Shown here: piece by piece, positions 7,864 through 16,387 of the stretch
Position numbering within the stretch: the first letter of the stretch is position 1
Layout: each line of letters starts with the position of its first letter
Origin: Streptomyces zaomyceticus
GTDB taxonomy: Bacteria; Actinomycetota; Actinomycetes; Streptomycetales; Streptomycetaceae
Length of the DNA stretch: 64,000 nucleotides
Assembly (NCBI RefSeq): GCF_014656215.1
Contig: NZ_BNBZ01000037.1
Location: 1 to 64,000, forward strand
Direction of reading: 5' to 3'
Notes under the pieces: model-generated
Told to the model about the DNA's origin: nothing
The model's input: the letters and a program-made list of their open reading frames with translations, nothing else
The model's database searches: none
Position numbers and translations under genes: made by a program

Positions 7864-8679
7864 ATGTGCGGACGGTATGCAGCGAGTCGGCGGCCCGAGG
7901 ACCTCGTCGGCCTTTTCGGGGTGGAGAAGTGGGAGCCGGAGGAGACTCTGGCCCCGGACTGGAACGTGGCCCCCACCAAAGAGGTCTGGGCCGTTCTGGA
8001 GCGTCCTCTGAAAGACGCAGAATCGCGGCGTCCGGTTCGCCAGCTGCGCGCGTTGAAGTGGGGCCTGGTGCCGTCCTGGGCGAAGTCGCCGGAGGGCGCC
8101 GCCCGGATGATCAACGCGCGCGCGGAGACCGTGGACGAGAAGCCCTCCTTCAAGCGGGCCTTCGCCGCCCGCCGGTGCATCCTGCCCGCCGACGGCTACT
8201 ACGAGTGGGTGACGGGGTCGGGGGAGCGGGACCTGGAGGTCGAGGGGAAGAAGAAGCGGCCCCGGAAGCAGCCGTACTTCGTGACCCCGGCCGACGGTTC
8301 CGTCTTCGCGATGGCCGGTCTCTACGAGTTCTGGCGGGACCGGACCCGGCCCGACGCCGACCCCTCCGCGTGGTGGGTCACCTGCTCGGTGATCACCACC
8401 GAGGCGGAGACCGGTCCGCTGGGCGTGGCCCCCGAGGAGGGCCCGCACTCGCTCGCCGACATCCACCCCCGGATGCCGCTGATGCTCACGGAGGACCGCT
8501 GGGACGCCTGGCTCGACCCGGCGCGCACCCACCCGGAGGAGCTGCGCGGGCTGCTCGCCCCGCCGCCCGGGGGACTCATGCGGGCCTACCCGGTGGCGAC
8601 CGCGGTCAGCAACGTCCGCAACAACGGACCGGAACTTCTGACGGAGCTGGAGGGCCCGGAGGAGGGCACGCTCTTCTGA
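7864..8679 (+). CDS. HMCES/YedK (SRAP) abasic-site protein
   Basis: SRAP proteins bind abasic sites in single-stranded DNA and crosslink to them through Cys2 after removal of Met1. The start is therefore set at ATG 7864 (MCGRYA), not at the in-frame GTG three codons upstream, which would bury the cysteine. Other catalytic landmarks are present: INARAET (Asn), DGYYEW (Glu) and ADIHPRMP (His). An insertion rich in Lys/Glu follows GYYEW. No ribosome-binding site is visible, so the transcript may be leaderless. It is divergent from the M50 gene. Confidence 0.9.
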   Translation: MCGRYAASRRPEDLVGLFGVEKWEPEETLAPDWNVAPTKEVWAVLERPLKDAESRRPVRQLRALKWGLVPSWAKSPEGAARMINARAETVDEKPSFKRAFAARRCILPADGYYEWVTGSGERDLEVEGKKKRPRKQPYFVTPADGSVFAMAGLYEFWRDRTRPDADPSAWWVTCSVITTEAETGPLGVAPEEGPHSLADIHPRMPLMLTEDRWDAWLDPARTHPEELRGLLAPPPGGLMRAYPVATAVSNVRNNGPELLTELEGPEEGTLF

Positions 8680-8716
8680 GCCCCGTCCGCCGCGCCCGTG
8701 GGGGCAGGATGGGGGC

Positions 8717-9370
8717 GTGACCGACGTGACACAGTACGAGACCGTTTCGACCGACGCCGGTGAGGCCCGGATCACCTGGTACGAGGGGACGCGGCCGTGG
8801 GCCGTGCTCGCCCTCGGCCACGGCGCGGGCGGCGGCGTCGAGGCCCGCGACCTCCAGGCCCTGGCCGGCGCCCTGCCCGCACGGGGCGTGACCGTCGCCC
8901 TCGTCGAGCAGCCCTGGCGGGTCGCGGGCAAGAAGGTCGCGCCCGCCCCGAAGACCCTCGACACCGGCTGGCGCGGCCTCTGGCCGGCCCTCGCGCGGCC
9001 CGGCCTCCCGGTGATCGCGGGCGGCCGCAGCGCCGGCGCCCGGGTCGCCTGCCGGACCGGGCGCGAGCTCGGCGCGCTCGCCGTCCTCGCGCTGAGCTTC
9101 CCGCTGCACCCGCCGGGCAGGCCGGAGAAGTCCCGCGCCGAGGAACTCCTCGGCACCGGGCTGCCGACACTCGTCGTCCAGGGCGGCAACGACCCCTTCG
9201 GACGCCCCGAGGAGTACCCGGAAGGCTCCTACGGCCTCGTCGGGATCCCGTACGGGGACCACGGCTTCGCCCTGCCCAAGCGCGCCCCCCTCGGCCAGGA
9301 CGAGGCCATGGAACTGCTCGTCGAGGGTGTCGCCGAGTGGATCTCCTCGCTGCCTCGCGGCACCGGCTGA
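8717..9370 (+). CDS. Alpha/beta-hydrolase, KANL3/TEX30-like
   Basis: This 217-residue protein has an alpha/beta-hydrolase core with LGHGAGGG near the N-terminus (oxyanion region), the nucleophile elbow GGRSAGA, an acid in VVQGGNDPF and a histidine in YGDHGF. The compact form resembles the TEX30/KANL3 dienelactone-hydrolase-like group. Substrate unknown. The GTG at 8717 follows a CAGGAT element by 6 bp, which fits leaderless transcription. The sigR promoter begins a few bases after its stop. Confidence 0.8.
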   Translation: MTDVTQYETVSTDAGEARITWYEGTRPWAVLALGHGAGGGVEARDLQALAGALPARGVTVALVEQPWRVAGKKVAPAPKTLDTGWRGLWPALARPGLPVIAGGRSAGARVACRTGRELGALAVLALSFPLHPPGRPEKSRAEELLGTGLPTLVVQGGNDPFGRPEEYPEGSYGLVGIPYGDHGFALPKRAPLGQDEAMELLVEGVAEWISSLPRGTG

Positions 9371-9376
9371 CGAACC

Positions 9377-9403
9377 GGGAATGCCGAGCCGGGGAGCACT
9401 GTT
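9377..9403 (+). promoter_or_regulatory. sigRp2, SigR-dependent autoregulatory promoter
   Basis: GGGAAT (9377-9382) and GTT (9401-9403) give GGAAT-N18-GTT, the exact consensus recognised by SigR (GGAAT-N18/19-GTT). The position upstream of sigR reproduces the autoinduced sigRp2 of S. coelicolor. Transcripts from it would include the upstream in-frame start at 9448. Confidence 0.88.
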
Positions 9404-9612
9404 GTTCCGGGCGTCGGTGTGAGAGCAAAGAAGAGGGAGTCCGTCGCATGGGTTCGACCATCTGCCCGGAGCGCGCGCAGGCCGCTGACCTCGACTGGAC
9501 AGTGCTGCCCGCTCCCAAGGGTGCCCAGATTCGGGCGGCGGGCGGAGCGGTTCCTCGTCTATCCTCCGAAACGAGCGGGTCCGCCCTCGGGCTCGCCGCC
9601 GCGCTGGAGGAG

Positions 9613-10269
9613 GTGGGTCCGGTCACTGGGACCGACACAGGGACCGACGACGGCCCCGAGGAGACGACCGAGGAGCGCAACGCGCGCTTCGAGCGGGACG
9701 CCCTCGGCTTCCTCGACCAGATGTACTCGGCCGCGCTGCGCATGACGCGCAACCCCGCGGACGCGGAGGACCTCGTGCAGGAGACGTACGCCAAGGCGTA
9801 CGGATCCTTCCACCAGTTCCGCGAGGGTACGAATCTCAAGGCCTGGCTGTACCGCATCCTCACCAACACCTTCATCAACTCGTACCGCAAGAAGCAGCGT
9901 GAGCCCCAGCGCAGCGCCGCCGAGGAGATCGAGGACTGGCAGCTCGCCCGCGCCGAGTCGCACATGTCGACCGGGCTGCGCTCAGCCGAGTCGCAGGCCC
10001 TCGACCACCTTCCCGACTCCGACGTGAAGGAGGCCCTCCAGGCCATCCCCGAGGAGTTCCGCATCGCGGTCTATCTCGCGGATGTCGAGGGCTTTGCGTA
10101 CAAGGAGATCGCGGACATCATGGGGACACCCATCGGTACGGTGATGTCCCGACTGCACCGGGGCCGCCGCCAGCTGCGCGGCATGCTCGAGGACTACGCC
10201 CGCGACCGCGGGCTGGTACCCGCGGGCGCCGGAGAGTCGTCGAACGATCTGAAAGGCTCGGGCTCATGA
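9613..10269 (+). CDS. sigR: Thiol-oxidative-stress ECF sigma factor SigR
   Basis: SigR directs thioredoxin, mycothiol and proteolysis genes when RsrA is oxidised by disulfide stress. Sigma region 2 (MYSAALRMTRNPADAEDLVQETY ... WLYRILTNTFINSYRKKQ) and region 4 (EEFRIAVYLADVEGFAYKEIADIMGTPIGTVMSRLHRGR) are intact. The GTG at 9613 gives the classic 218-residue form. An in-frame ATG at 9448 would add exactly 55 residues, matching the unstable long isoform SigR' described in S. coelicolor, made from the autoregulated p2 promoter. A TATCCT at 9560-9565 could be the -10 of the constitutive p1. The rsrA start overlaps its stop. Confidence 0.96.
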   Translation: MGPVTGTDTGTDDGPEETTEERNARFERDALGFLDQMYSAALRMTRNPADAEDLVQETYAKAYGSFHQFREGTNLKAWLYRILTNTFINSYRKKQREPQRSAAEEIEDWQLARAESHMSTGLRSAESQALDHLPDSDVKEALQAIPEEFRIAVYLADVEGFAYKEIADIMGTPIGTVMSRLHRGRRQLRGMLEDYARDRGLVPAGAGESSNDLKGSGS

Positions 10270-10583
10270 GCTGCGGAGAGCCGCACGAGACGGATTGCTC
10301 AGAGGTCCTGGATCATCTCTACGAGTTCCTCGACAAAGAGATGCCCGACAGCGACTGCACCAAGTTCGAGGTGCACTTCGAGGAGTGCTCCCCGTGCCTG
10401 GAGAAGTACGGACTCGAGCAGGCGGTGAAGAAGCTCGTCAAGCGCTGCTGCGGCAGCGACGACGTCCCCACCGATCTGCGGTCCAAGGTCATGGGCCGGA
10501 TCGACCTGATCCGCTCGGGACACCCGGTGCCCGAGCAGGAGATCGCGCCGATAGTGCCGGCGACACCGGCTCCCCAGGAGTGA
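10266..10583 (+). CDS. rsrA: Zinc-binding redox anti-sigma factor RsrA
   Basis: RsrA binds and silences SigR when reduced; disulfide formation expels zinc and frees SigR. The 105-residue protein has the ZAS motif H37-x3-C41-x2-C44 (HFEECSPC) and C11, the metal and redox ligands, plus C3, C31 and the pair C61-C62, so all seven cysteines of the S. coelicolor protein are kept. It starts within the sigR stop (ATGA overlap), giving translational coupling and balanced production. Confidence 0.96.
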   Translation: MSCGEPHETDCSEVLDHLYEFLDKEMPDSDCTKFEVHFEECSPCLEKYGLEQAVKKLVKRCCGSDDVPTDLRSKVMGRIDLIRSGHPVPEQEIAPIVPATPAPQE

Positions 10584-10605
10584 CACCCGCCCCGTAGCGG
10601 GAGAG

Positions 10606-10640
10606 AAGGCCGTCGCGACACGCCCGCGGCGGCCTCCTTC
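10606..10640 (+). terminator. Terminator after rsrA
   Basis: AAGGCCGTCGCG pairs with CGCGGCGGCCTCCTT across a short ACACGCC loop, 23 bp past rsrA. The stem has one mismatch and a short T-containing tail. Confidence 0.6.
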
Positions 10641-10722
10641 GTATATCAGCTTGTATCACCCGATGGTGCGAATCGGCGCCACCCCGCCGTCCCGGGCCGT
10701 CCGACTCGCTAGCGTGACGGAC

Positions 10723-12234
10723 GTGATGGGCGTCAAGGTGATTCCGCGCGCGGCCCGCGTCTACATCGGCTGCGCCCTGCTCGGCGCCGGGGCCTGCGCC
10801 CTGCCCGCGCTGCGCCCCGGCGCGGCCACCCCCTGGAGCACCGTCGCGCTGCTCGCCGCCCTGTACGCGCTCTGCGAGCTGCCCGCCCGCTGCCGCGTCC
10901 TGGGCCGCGCGTTCGGCGGCTCCGTCCCCATGGGCACCGGCTCCTTCTTCCCCGTCCTCCTCGCCGCCGCCCTCCTCCTGCCGCCCGCCGCCGCCGCGCT
11001 CACCGCCCTGCCCGGCAGCCTCCTCGCCCGCGTCGACGAACCCCCGGCCGCGCCCCGCCGCGCCTGGCGGGCCGCGGCCACCGTCCGCGCCGTCTGGGCG
11101 GCCGCCCGGACCGCCGACGCCCTGAGCTGCGCCACCGCCCTCGGACACGGCCCCGACGCCCCCGACTTCCCGTACGCGCTGCTGCCCGCGGGCGCCGCCG
11201 CGCTCACCTTATGCCTGGTCCTGACCGCCCTCGACGGCGGCATCCGGGCGACCGCCGACGGGCTGCCGCCGCGGACCGCCTGGCGCGGGCTCCTCGGCCG
11301 GGCACTCGCCCCGCACGCCGTGCACGGGCTCGCCGGACTGATGATGGCCGTGCTCTGGCGCAGCTCGTACGGGCCGGTCTCGGCGCTCTTCGTCCTGCTT
11401 CCGATGTACATCTCCTGCTGGGTCTTCGCCCAGTACCACCGAGAGCGGGCCGCCCACCAGGCCACCATCCGCGCCCTCGTCCAGGCCGTCGACATCAAGG
11501 ACCGCTACACCCGCGGCCACAGCGAACGGGTCGGGCACGCCTCCGTCCTGATCGCCCGTGAGCTCGGCATGGCGGAGGAACGGCTCGACGTCGTACGGTT
11601 CGCCGGCATCCTGCACGACGTCGGCAAGCTGGGCGTGCCCACCCGGGTGCTCCGCAAGGACGGGCCGCTCACCCCTGAGGAACGCCGGGTCATCGAACTG
11701 CACCCCGAGTACGGGCACGAGATGGTCCGGGGCATCGGCTTCCTGGGGGAGGCGCGGGGCGCGATCCTCCACCACCACGAACGCATGGACGGCAGCGGCT
11801 ACCCGTACGGGCTGCGGGGCGAGGAGATCCCCGAGTTCGCGCGCGTGGTCGCCGTCGCCGACTCCTTCGACGCCATGACCTCCACCCGCTCCTACAGCAG
11901 GGCCCGACCGGTGCCGACGGCCGTCGCCGAGCTGGAGCGGTGCGCCGGCAGCCAGTTCGACCCCCGGATGGTCGCCGCACTCGTCCGGGCCCTGGACCGG
12001 CACGGATGGCGGCCGGCGGTGACCGCCGACGAGTCCGCGCCGTCCGTCCTTCCCGCCTCCCCCGCCTCGACCGCCTCCCCCGCCTCGACCGCCCCGTCCG
12101 TCCCGCCCGGCGGACACGTGCCCACGCCGCGCGAGGCGAAGGCGCCCACGCCGCGCGAGGCGGCCGCGCCCCCGGCGCGAGCGGCCGACGCGCCCGTCGA
12201 AGATCCGGACGTACGGTCCAGGGAGCGCGCGTGA
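10723..12234 (+). CDS. Membrane HD-GYP phosphodiesterase (c-di-GMP)
   Basis: The N-terminal ~235 residues form about seven to eight hydrophobic segments (a membrane sensor-like module); residues ~250-430 are an HD-GYP domain. Key residues are present: H298-D299 (HDVGKLG), the HHHE cluster at 350-353 and DGSGYP at 356-361, so cyclic-di-GMP hydrolysis to pGpG/GMP is expected. The C-terminal ~80 residues are a low-complexity Pro/Ala/Ser tail with a PTPREA repeat. The GTG at 10723 lies 7 bp after TAGCGT, suggesting a leaderless mRNA; ATG 10726 is equally possible. The next gene overlaps its stop. Confidence 0.85.
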   Translation: MMGVKVIPRAARVYIGCALLGAGACALPALRPGAATPWSTVALLAALYALCELPARCRVLGRAFGGSVPMGTGSFFPVLLAAALLLPPAAAALTALPGSLLARVDEPPAAPRRAWRAAATVRAVWAAARTADALSCATALGHGPDAPDFPYALLPAGAAALTLCLVLTALDGGIRATADGLPPRTAWRGLLGRALAPHAVHGLAGLMMAVLWRSSYGPVSALFVLLPMYISCWVFAQYHRERAAHQATIRALVQAVDIKDRYTRGHSERVGHASVLIARELGMAEERLDVVRFAGILHDVGKLGVPTRVLRKDGPLTPEERRVIELHPEYGHEMVRGIGFLGEARGAILHHHERMDGSGYPYGLRGEEIPEFARVVAVADSFDAMTSTRSYSRARPVPTAVAELERCAGSQFDPRMVAALVRALDRHGWRPAVTADESAPSVLPASPASTASPASTAPSVPPGGHVPTPREAKAPTPREAAAPPARAADAPVEDPDVRSRERA

Positions 12235-13490
12235 GGCCCGGCGCCCGCACCGTCGGCGCCGTGCACGGGGCCGCGCTGCTGCTGGGCCTCGCCGGTGTCG
12301 GCTCCACCCTCTGGTACGGCGTCGACGAACCAGGCAACGCCCTCGCCTTCGGCACCCTCATGGTCCTCGGCGAGTTCGCCCGCTGGGGCGCCGCACCCGA
12401 CGAACGCGAGCCCGCCCCGCTCGCCGCCGCCGGGGCCCTCGCCTATGCCCTGCTCGGGGCGAGCGCCGGGACCGCCACCACCCACGGCGTCCTCCAGATC
12501 GTCGCCGTCGTCGTCGCCGCCGGCCTCGCCGGGATCGTCCCCCACCTCGCCCGCGGCCGGGAGCCCGGCCTCGGGCATCTCGCCCGCCGTGTCCTCACCG
12601 TCGGCTTCGCCGCGCTCTGCTTCCAGCCCCTCTACAACTCGGGGGCCGTCGTCCAGCACCTCGGCCAGGGCCCGCCGTACGCCCTCTTCCTCGTCCTGCT
12701 GCTCGTCCTGACCGCCCTGTGCGACGCGGTGCTCGCCGCCCTCGTGCTCCGGGCCCGCACCGGATTCCCGTACGGCCCCCTCCTCCGGGACGAACTGCGC
12801 GCCCTCCTCGGCATCGGCTCGGCCGTCTGCGCCACCGGCACCGTCATGGCGCTCGGTGTGGCCGCGGCGGGGCTGTGGGCGCTGCCCGTCCTCGCCGTTC
12901 CGCTCCTCCTCACCCAGGTCTCCTTCCGGCGCTACGCCGCTGTGCGCACGGTCAACCGGCAGACCATCGCCTCCCTCGCCCGGGCCACCGAGATCGCCGG
13001 CTGCACCCCGCCCGGGCACGCCCACCGGGTCGCCGCCCTCAGCGCCGCCGTCGGGCGGGAGCTGGGTCTCCCCGGGGCCGAGCTGACCGTCCTGGAGCAC
13101 GCGGCGCTCATGCACGACATCGGACAGCTCTCCCTCGTCGACCCGGTCGCGGGCGGCGCCACCGCCCTCCTGCCGGCCGAGGAGCAGCGCCGGATCGCGC
13201 TCCTGGGCGGCGAGGTCGTCCGCAGGACCGGCGTCCCCGAGGCCGTCGCCGTCGTCGTCGAGCGCCAGGCCGACCCGTACCGGGAGCAGCCGACGGCCGC
13301 CCGGATCGTCCGCGCGGTGAACGCCTACGACGACCTCGCGGGAGGCGAGGGCGCGGGTGCCGCCCTCGACGCCCTGGAGCGGCTCCGGCTGGGCACCGCC
13401 CGCGACTATCACCCGGATGTCGTCGAATGCCTGGCCAGAGTCCTGGCGCGGGGCGGAGCGGCTGGGGTGACCTCCGTCGCCTCTGGGTAA
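12231..13490 (+). CDS. Membrane protein with degenerate HD domain
   Basis: It starts with GTGA overlapping the stop of the HD-GYP gene, so the two proteins are coupled. About 220 residues of hydrophobic helices precede a C-terminal HD domain. That domain retains MHDIGQLSL (the HD pair) and a PGHAHRVAALSAAVGRELG helix. At the position of HHExxDGxGYP it reads VVVERQADPYREQP, so the metal cluster and GYP motif are lost. It is probably catalytically inactive and may regulate or dimerise with its partner; that role is inference. Length 419 residues. Confidence 0.8.
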   Translation: MRPGARTVGAVHGAALLLGLAGVGSTLWYGVDEPGNALAFGTLMVLGEFARWGAAPDEREPAPLAAAGALAYALLGASAGTATTHGVLQIVAVVVAAGLAGIVPHLARGREPGLGHLARRVLTVGFAALCFQPLYNSGAVVQHLGQGPPYALFLVLLLVLTALCDAVLAALVLRARTGFPYGPLLRDELRALLGIGSAVCATGTVMALGVAAAGLWALPVLAVPLLLTQVSFRRYAAVRTVNRQTIASLARATEIAGCTPPGHAHRVAALSAAVGRELGLPGAELTVLEHAALMHDIGQLSLVDPVAGGATALLPAEEQRRIALLGGEVVRRTGVPEAVAVVVERQADPYREQPTAARIVRAVNAYDDLAGGEGAGAALDALERLRLGTARDYHPDVVECLARVLARGGAAGVTSVASG

Positions 13491-13569
13491 CCCATGGGTA
13501 ATGAGCGCGCGTCCGACCGGGCATGGTTGGATGCGAACAAGAGGGTGAAGCGACCGGCAGGCGGGAATC

Positions 13570-14550
13570 GTGAAGATCTTCGGGAAGGTACGGCATCGGC
13601 CCTCCGCCTCATGGCGGCAGGCCACCGACCGCGCGTTCACGCTGATCGGCGACGGCCGGTACGAGGACGCGGGCGCACTTCTGACGCGCGCGGCCGATCT
13701 CGAGCCATGGCTCTCGGAGTCCTGGTTCAACCTGGCGCTGCTGCACAAGTTCCGGCACGACTGGGAGCAGGCGCGGGCCGCCGGGCTGCGCGCGGTCGCG
13801 CTGCTCGACAAGGAGACCGGGGCCCCCGACTGGTGGAACGTGGGGATCGCGGCCACCGCGCTCCAGGACTGGCCGCTGGCCCGCCGTGCCTGGCAGGCCT
13901 ATGGACTGAAGGTGCCCGGCGCAGCCGCCGGCACCGGTGAGCCCGCCGGCATGGAGCTCGGCAGTGCCGCCGTCCGGCTGTCGCCGGAGGGCGAGGCCGA
14001 GGTCGTGTGGGGCCGCCGGCTCGACCCGGCCCGGATCGAGGTCCTCTCCGTCCCGCTGCCGTCCTCGGGGCGCCGCTGGGGCGAGGTCGTCCTCCACGAC
14101 GGTGTGCCGAACGGCGAGCGGACCACCACCGCGGGCCCCTCCTACCCCGTCTTCGACGAGATCGAGCTGTGGGCTCCCTCGCCGGTCCCCACCTGGGTGG
14201 TGCTCCTGGAGGCCGCCACGGAGGCCGACCGCGACGCCTTGGAGCAGCTGGCCGCGGAGGCCGGTTTCGCCGCGGAGGACTGGTCGTCCTCCGTGCGGCT
14301 GCTCTGTCGTGCCTGCTCCGAGTCGACCATGCCGAGCGCCGAGGGCGAGGGCGAGCACTCCGACCCGCACGACCACAGCGAGCCGGGCCATCCCGGGCCG
14401 CTCGGCCACCGCTCGCCGGGCGAGCTGTGGGTGCCGGAGCGGGAGTGCGGCATCGCGGCCCCCGCGGGTCTGGTGCGCGGGCTCCTCGACGGCTGGGTGG
14501 CGGACAGCCCGGACAGCCGTGAGTGGCGTGATCTCGAAGAGGTCTGCTGA
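13570..14550 (+). CDS. TPR-containing hypothetical protein
   Basis: A 326-residue soluble protein. Residues ~18-110 form about three tetratricopeptide-like repeats (WRQATDRAFTLIGDGRYEDAGALLTRAADLEP, SWFNLALLHKFRHDWEQARAAGLRAVAL, WWNVGIAATALQDWPLARRAWQAYG). The remainder (WGRRLDPARIEVLSVPLPSSGRRWGEVVLHDG...) is a conserved actinobacterial domain of unknown role with a His/Asp/Glu-rich loop near 255-280 (HSDPHDHSEPGHPGPLGH) that could bind metal. No enzyme signature. GTG start at 13570. Confidence 0.75.
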   Translation: MKIFGKVRHRPSASWRQATDRAFTLIGDGRYEDAGALLTRAADLEPWLSESWFNLALLHKFRHDWEQARAAGLRAVALLDKETGAPDWWNVGIAATALQDWPLARRAWQAYGLKVPGAAAGTGEPAGMELGSAAVRLSPEGEAEVVWGRRLDPARIEVLSVPLPSSGRRWGEVVLHDGVPNGERTTTAGPSYPVFDEIELWAPSPVPTWVVLLEAATEADRDALEQLAAEAGFAAEDWSSSVRLLCRACSESTMPSAEGEGEHSDPHDHSEPGHPGPLGHRSPGELWVPERECGIAAPAGLVRGLLDGWVADSPDSREWRDLEEVC

Positions 14551-14617
14551 GCGTTCCCGCCGGGGCCCGTAGGCTGTCCTCCGACGGAATCGGGTTTTCA
14601 GGAAGGCGCGGCCGGAC

Positions 14618-15250
14618 ATGGCGCAGCAGGAGACGGACGACCAGACGATCAACGACGGCTTCGTCGTGGACACGGAGGACTGCGAGGCGCGTGAGCTCGC
14701 CCACCGTGAGCGCGGCACGGCCCGCCCGATCACGGTGGTCGGCAACCCGGTGCTCCACAAGGAGTGCAAGGACGTCACCGAGTTCGACGCCGAGCTCGCG
14801 CAGCTGATCGACGACATGTTCGCCAGCCAGAAGGCCGCCGAGGGCGTGGGCCTGGCCGCGAACCAGATCGGTGTGGACCGCAAGGTCTTCGTCTACGACT
14901 GCCCCGACGACGAGGGCGTCCGGCACACCGGCGTCGTGATCAACCCGGTCCTCCAGGAGATCCCGGCCGAGCTGCGCGTCCTGGACGAGTCCAACGAGGG
15001 CTGCCTCTCCGTCCCGACCGCCTACGCCGAGCTGGCCCGCCCCGACTACGCGGAGGTCCACGGCCAGGACGCCCAGGGCAACCCGATCAAGGTGCGCGGC
15101 ACGGGCTACTTCGCCCGCTGCCTCCAGCACGAGACGGACCACCTGTACGGCTACCTGTACATCGACCGCCTCTCCAAGCGGGACCGCAAGGACGCCCTGC
15201 GCCAGATGGAAGAGGGCACCCCGCGCTACGAGACGGTGCCGAACGCCTGA
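14618..15250 (+). CDS. def: Peptide deformylase
   Basis: It removes the N-formyl group from nascent proteins. The three family motifs are present: GVGLAANQIG (motif 1), EGCLSVP (motif 2, metal-binding Cys) and QHETDHLYG (motif 3, HExxH). The 210 residues include a ~35-residue N-terminal extension (MAQQETDDQTINDGF...) that is longer than in the Escherichia coli enzyme. AGGAAGG lies about 11 bp before the ATG. A strong terminator separates it from the convergent nrdB. Confidence 0.95.
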   Translation: MAQQETDDQTINDGFVVDTEDCEARELAHRERGTARPITVVGNPVLHKECKDVTEFDAELAQLIDDMFASQKAAEGVGLAANQIGVDRKVFVYDCPDDEGVRHTGVVINPVLQEIPAELRVLDESNEGCLSVPTAYAELARPDYAEVHGQDAQGNPIKVRGTGYFARCLQHETDHLYGYLYIDRLSKRDRKDALRQMEEGTPRYETVPNA

Positions 15251-15265
15251 TCGCCGTGGACATGG

Positions 15266-15308
15266 GCCGGGCCCCGCTCCTTCACGAAGGAGCGGGGCCC
15301 GGCTTTTT
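15266..15308 (+). terminator. Strong intrinsic terminator after def
   Basis: A perfect 17-bp stem (GCCGGGCCCCGCTCCTT with its complement) and a four-base loop are followed by TTTTT, a textbook T-tract that is uncommon in this genome type. It separates def from convergent nrdB and may act on both. Confidence 0.9.
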
Positions 15309-15370
15309 CACGACACTTCACGTCACCGCCCGGGCGGACGATCTTGTTCCCCGCCCCGGTCCTCGGAGGC

Positions 15371-16387
15371 TCAGAAGTCCTCGTCGAGGTCCACCGAACC
15401 CTCGACCGCCACCTGGTAGGCGGACGGCCGGCGCTCGAAGAAGTTCGTGAGCTCCTGGACACCCTGGAGCTCCATGAACGCGAACGGGTTCTCGGAGCCG
15501 TACACCGGGGCGAAGCCCAGACGCTGGAGACGCTGGTCGGCGACGCACTGGAGGTACTCGCGCATCGACTCGGTGTTCATGCCCGGCAGGCCGTCGCCGC
15601 ACAGGTCACGGCCGAACTGCAGCTCCGCCTCGACGGCCTCCCGCAGCATGTCCGTGACCTGCTGCTGAAGCGCGTCGTCGAAGAGCTCGGGCTCCTCCTT
15701 GCGGACGGTGTCCACGACCTCGAAGGCGAAGTTCATGTGCATCGTCTCGTCACGGAACACCCAGTTGGTGCCGGTGGCCAGGCCGTGCAGCAGACCGCGC
15801 GACCGGAACCAGTACACGTACGCGAAGGCGCCGTAGAAGAAGAGGCCCTCGATGCACGCGGCGAAGCAGATCAGGTTCAGCAGGAAGCGGCGCCGGTCGG
15901 CGGCCGTCTCCAGGCGGTCGATCTTCTCGACCGAGTCCATCCACTTGAAGCAGAACTGCGCCTTCTCGCGGATGGAGGGGATCTCCTCGACCGCGTCGAA
16001 CGCGGCGGCGCGGTCGTCCGGGTCGGGCAGATAGGTGTCGAGCAGCGTCAGATAGAACTGGACGTGCACGGCCTCCTCGAACAGCTGGCGCGACAGGTAC
16101 AGGCGCGCCTCCGGGGAGTTGATGTGCTTGTAGAGCGTCAGCACCAGGTTGTTCGAGACGATCGAGTCGCCCGTCGCGAAGAACGCGACCAGACGGCCGA
16201 TCATGTGCTGCTCCGCCGGAGTCAGCTTGGCGAGGTCGGCGACGTCCGAGTGGAGGTCGACCTCCTCCACCGTCCAGGTGTTCTTGATCGCGTCCCGGTA
16301 GCGCTCGTAGAAGTCCGGGTAGCGCATCGGACGGAGGGTCAGCTCGAAGCCCGGGTCGAGGAGGTTCTTCTTCTCGTTGGTGCTCAT
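15371..16387 (-). CDS. nrdB: Class Ia ribonucleotide reductase, small subunit
   Basis: This ferritin-like subunit (338 residues) holds the diiron-tyrosyl radical cofactor. The first iron-ligand helix contains EAVHVQFY, matching ExxHxxxY, so the radical tyrosine is present (not the Phe of subclass Ic). The second ExxH is RDETMHMNF. The C-terminus (SVDLDEDF) is the acidic tail that docks on NrdA. It overlaps nrdA by one base (TAATG). In S. coelicolor the operon continues with the regulator nrdS; here def follows convergently and nrdS is absent. Confidence 0.95.
   Translation of the reverse strand: MSTNEKKNLLDPGFELTLRPMRYPDFYERYRDAIKNTWTVEEVDLHSDVADLAKLTPAEQHMIGRLVAFFATGDSIVSNNLVLTLYKHINSPEARLYLSRQLFEEAVHVQFYLTLLDTYLPDPDDRAAAFDAVEEIPSIREKAQFCFKWMDSVEKIDRLETAADRRRFLLNLICFAACIEGLFFYGAFAYVYWFRSRGLLHGLATGTNWVFRDETMHMNFAFEVVDTVRKEEPELFDDALQQQVTDMLREAVEAELQFGRDLCGDGLPGMNTESMREYLQCVADQRLQRLGFAPVYGSENPFAFMELQGVQELTNFFERRPSAYQVAVEGSVDLDEDF

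Noticed and set aside
14560..14617. SigR promoter upstream of def (GGAATCGGGTTT)
   Set aside because: GGAAT and GTT are only a few bases apart, so the consensus spacing is not met.
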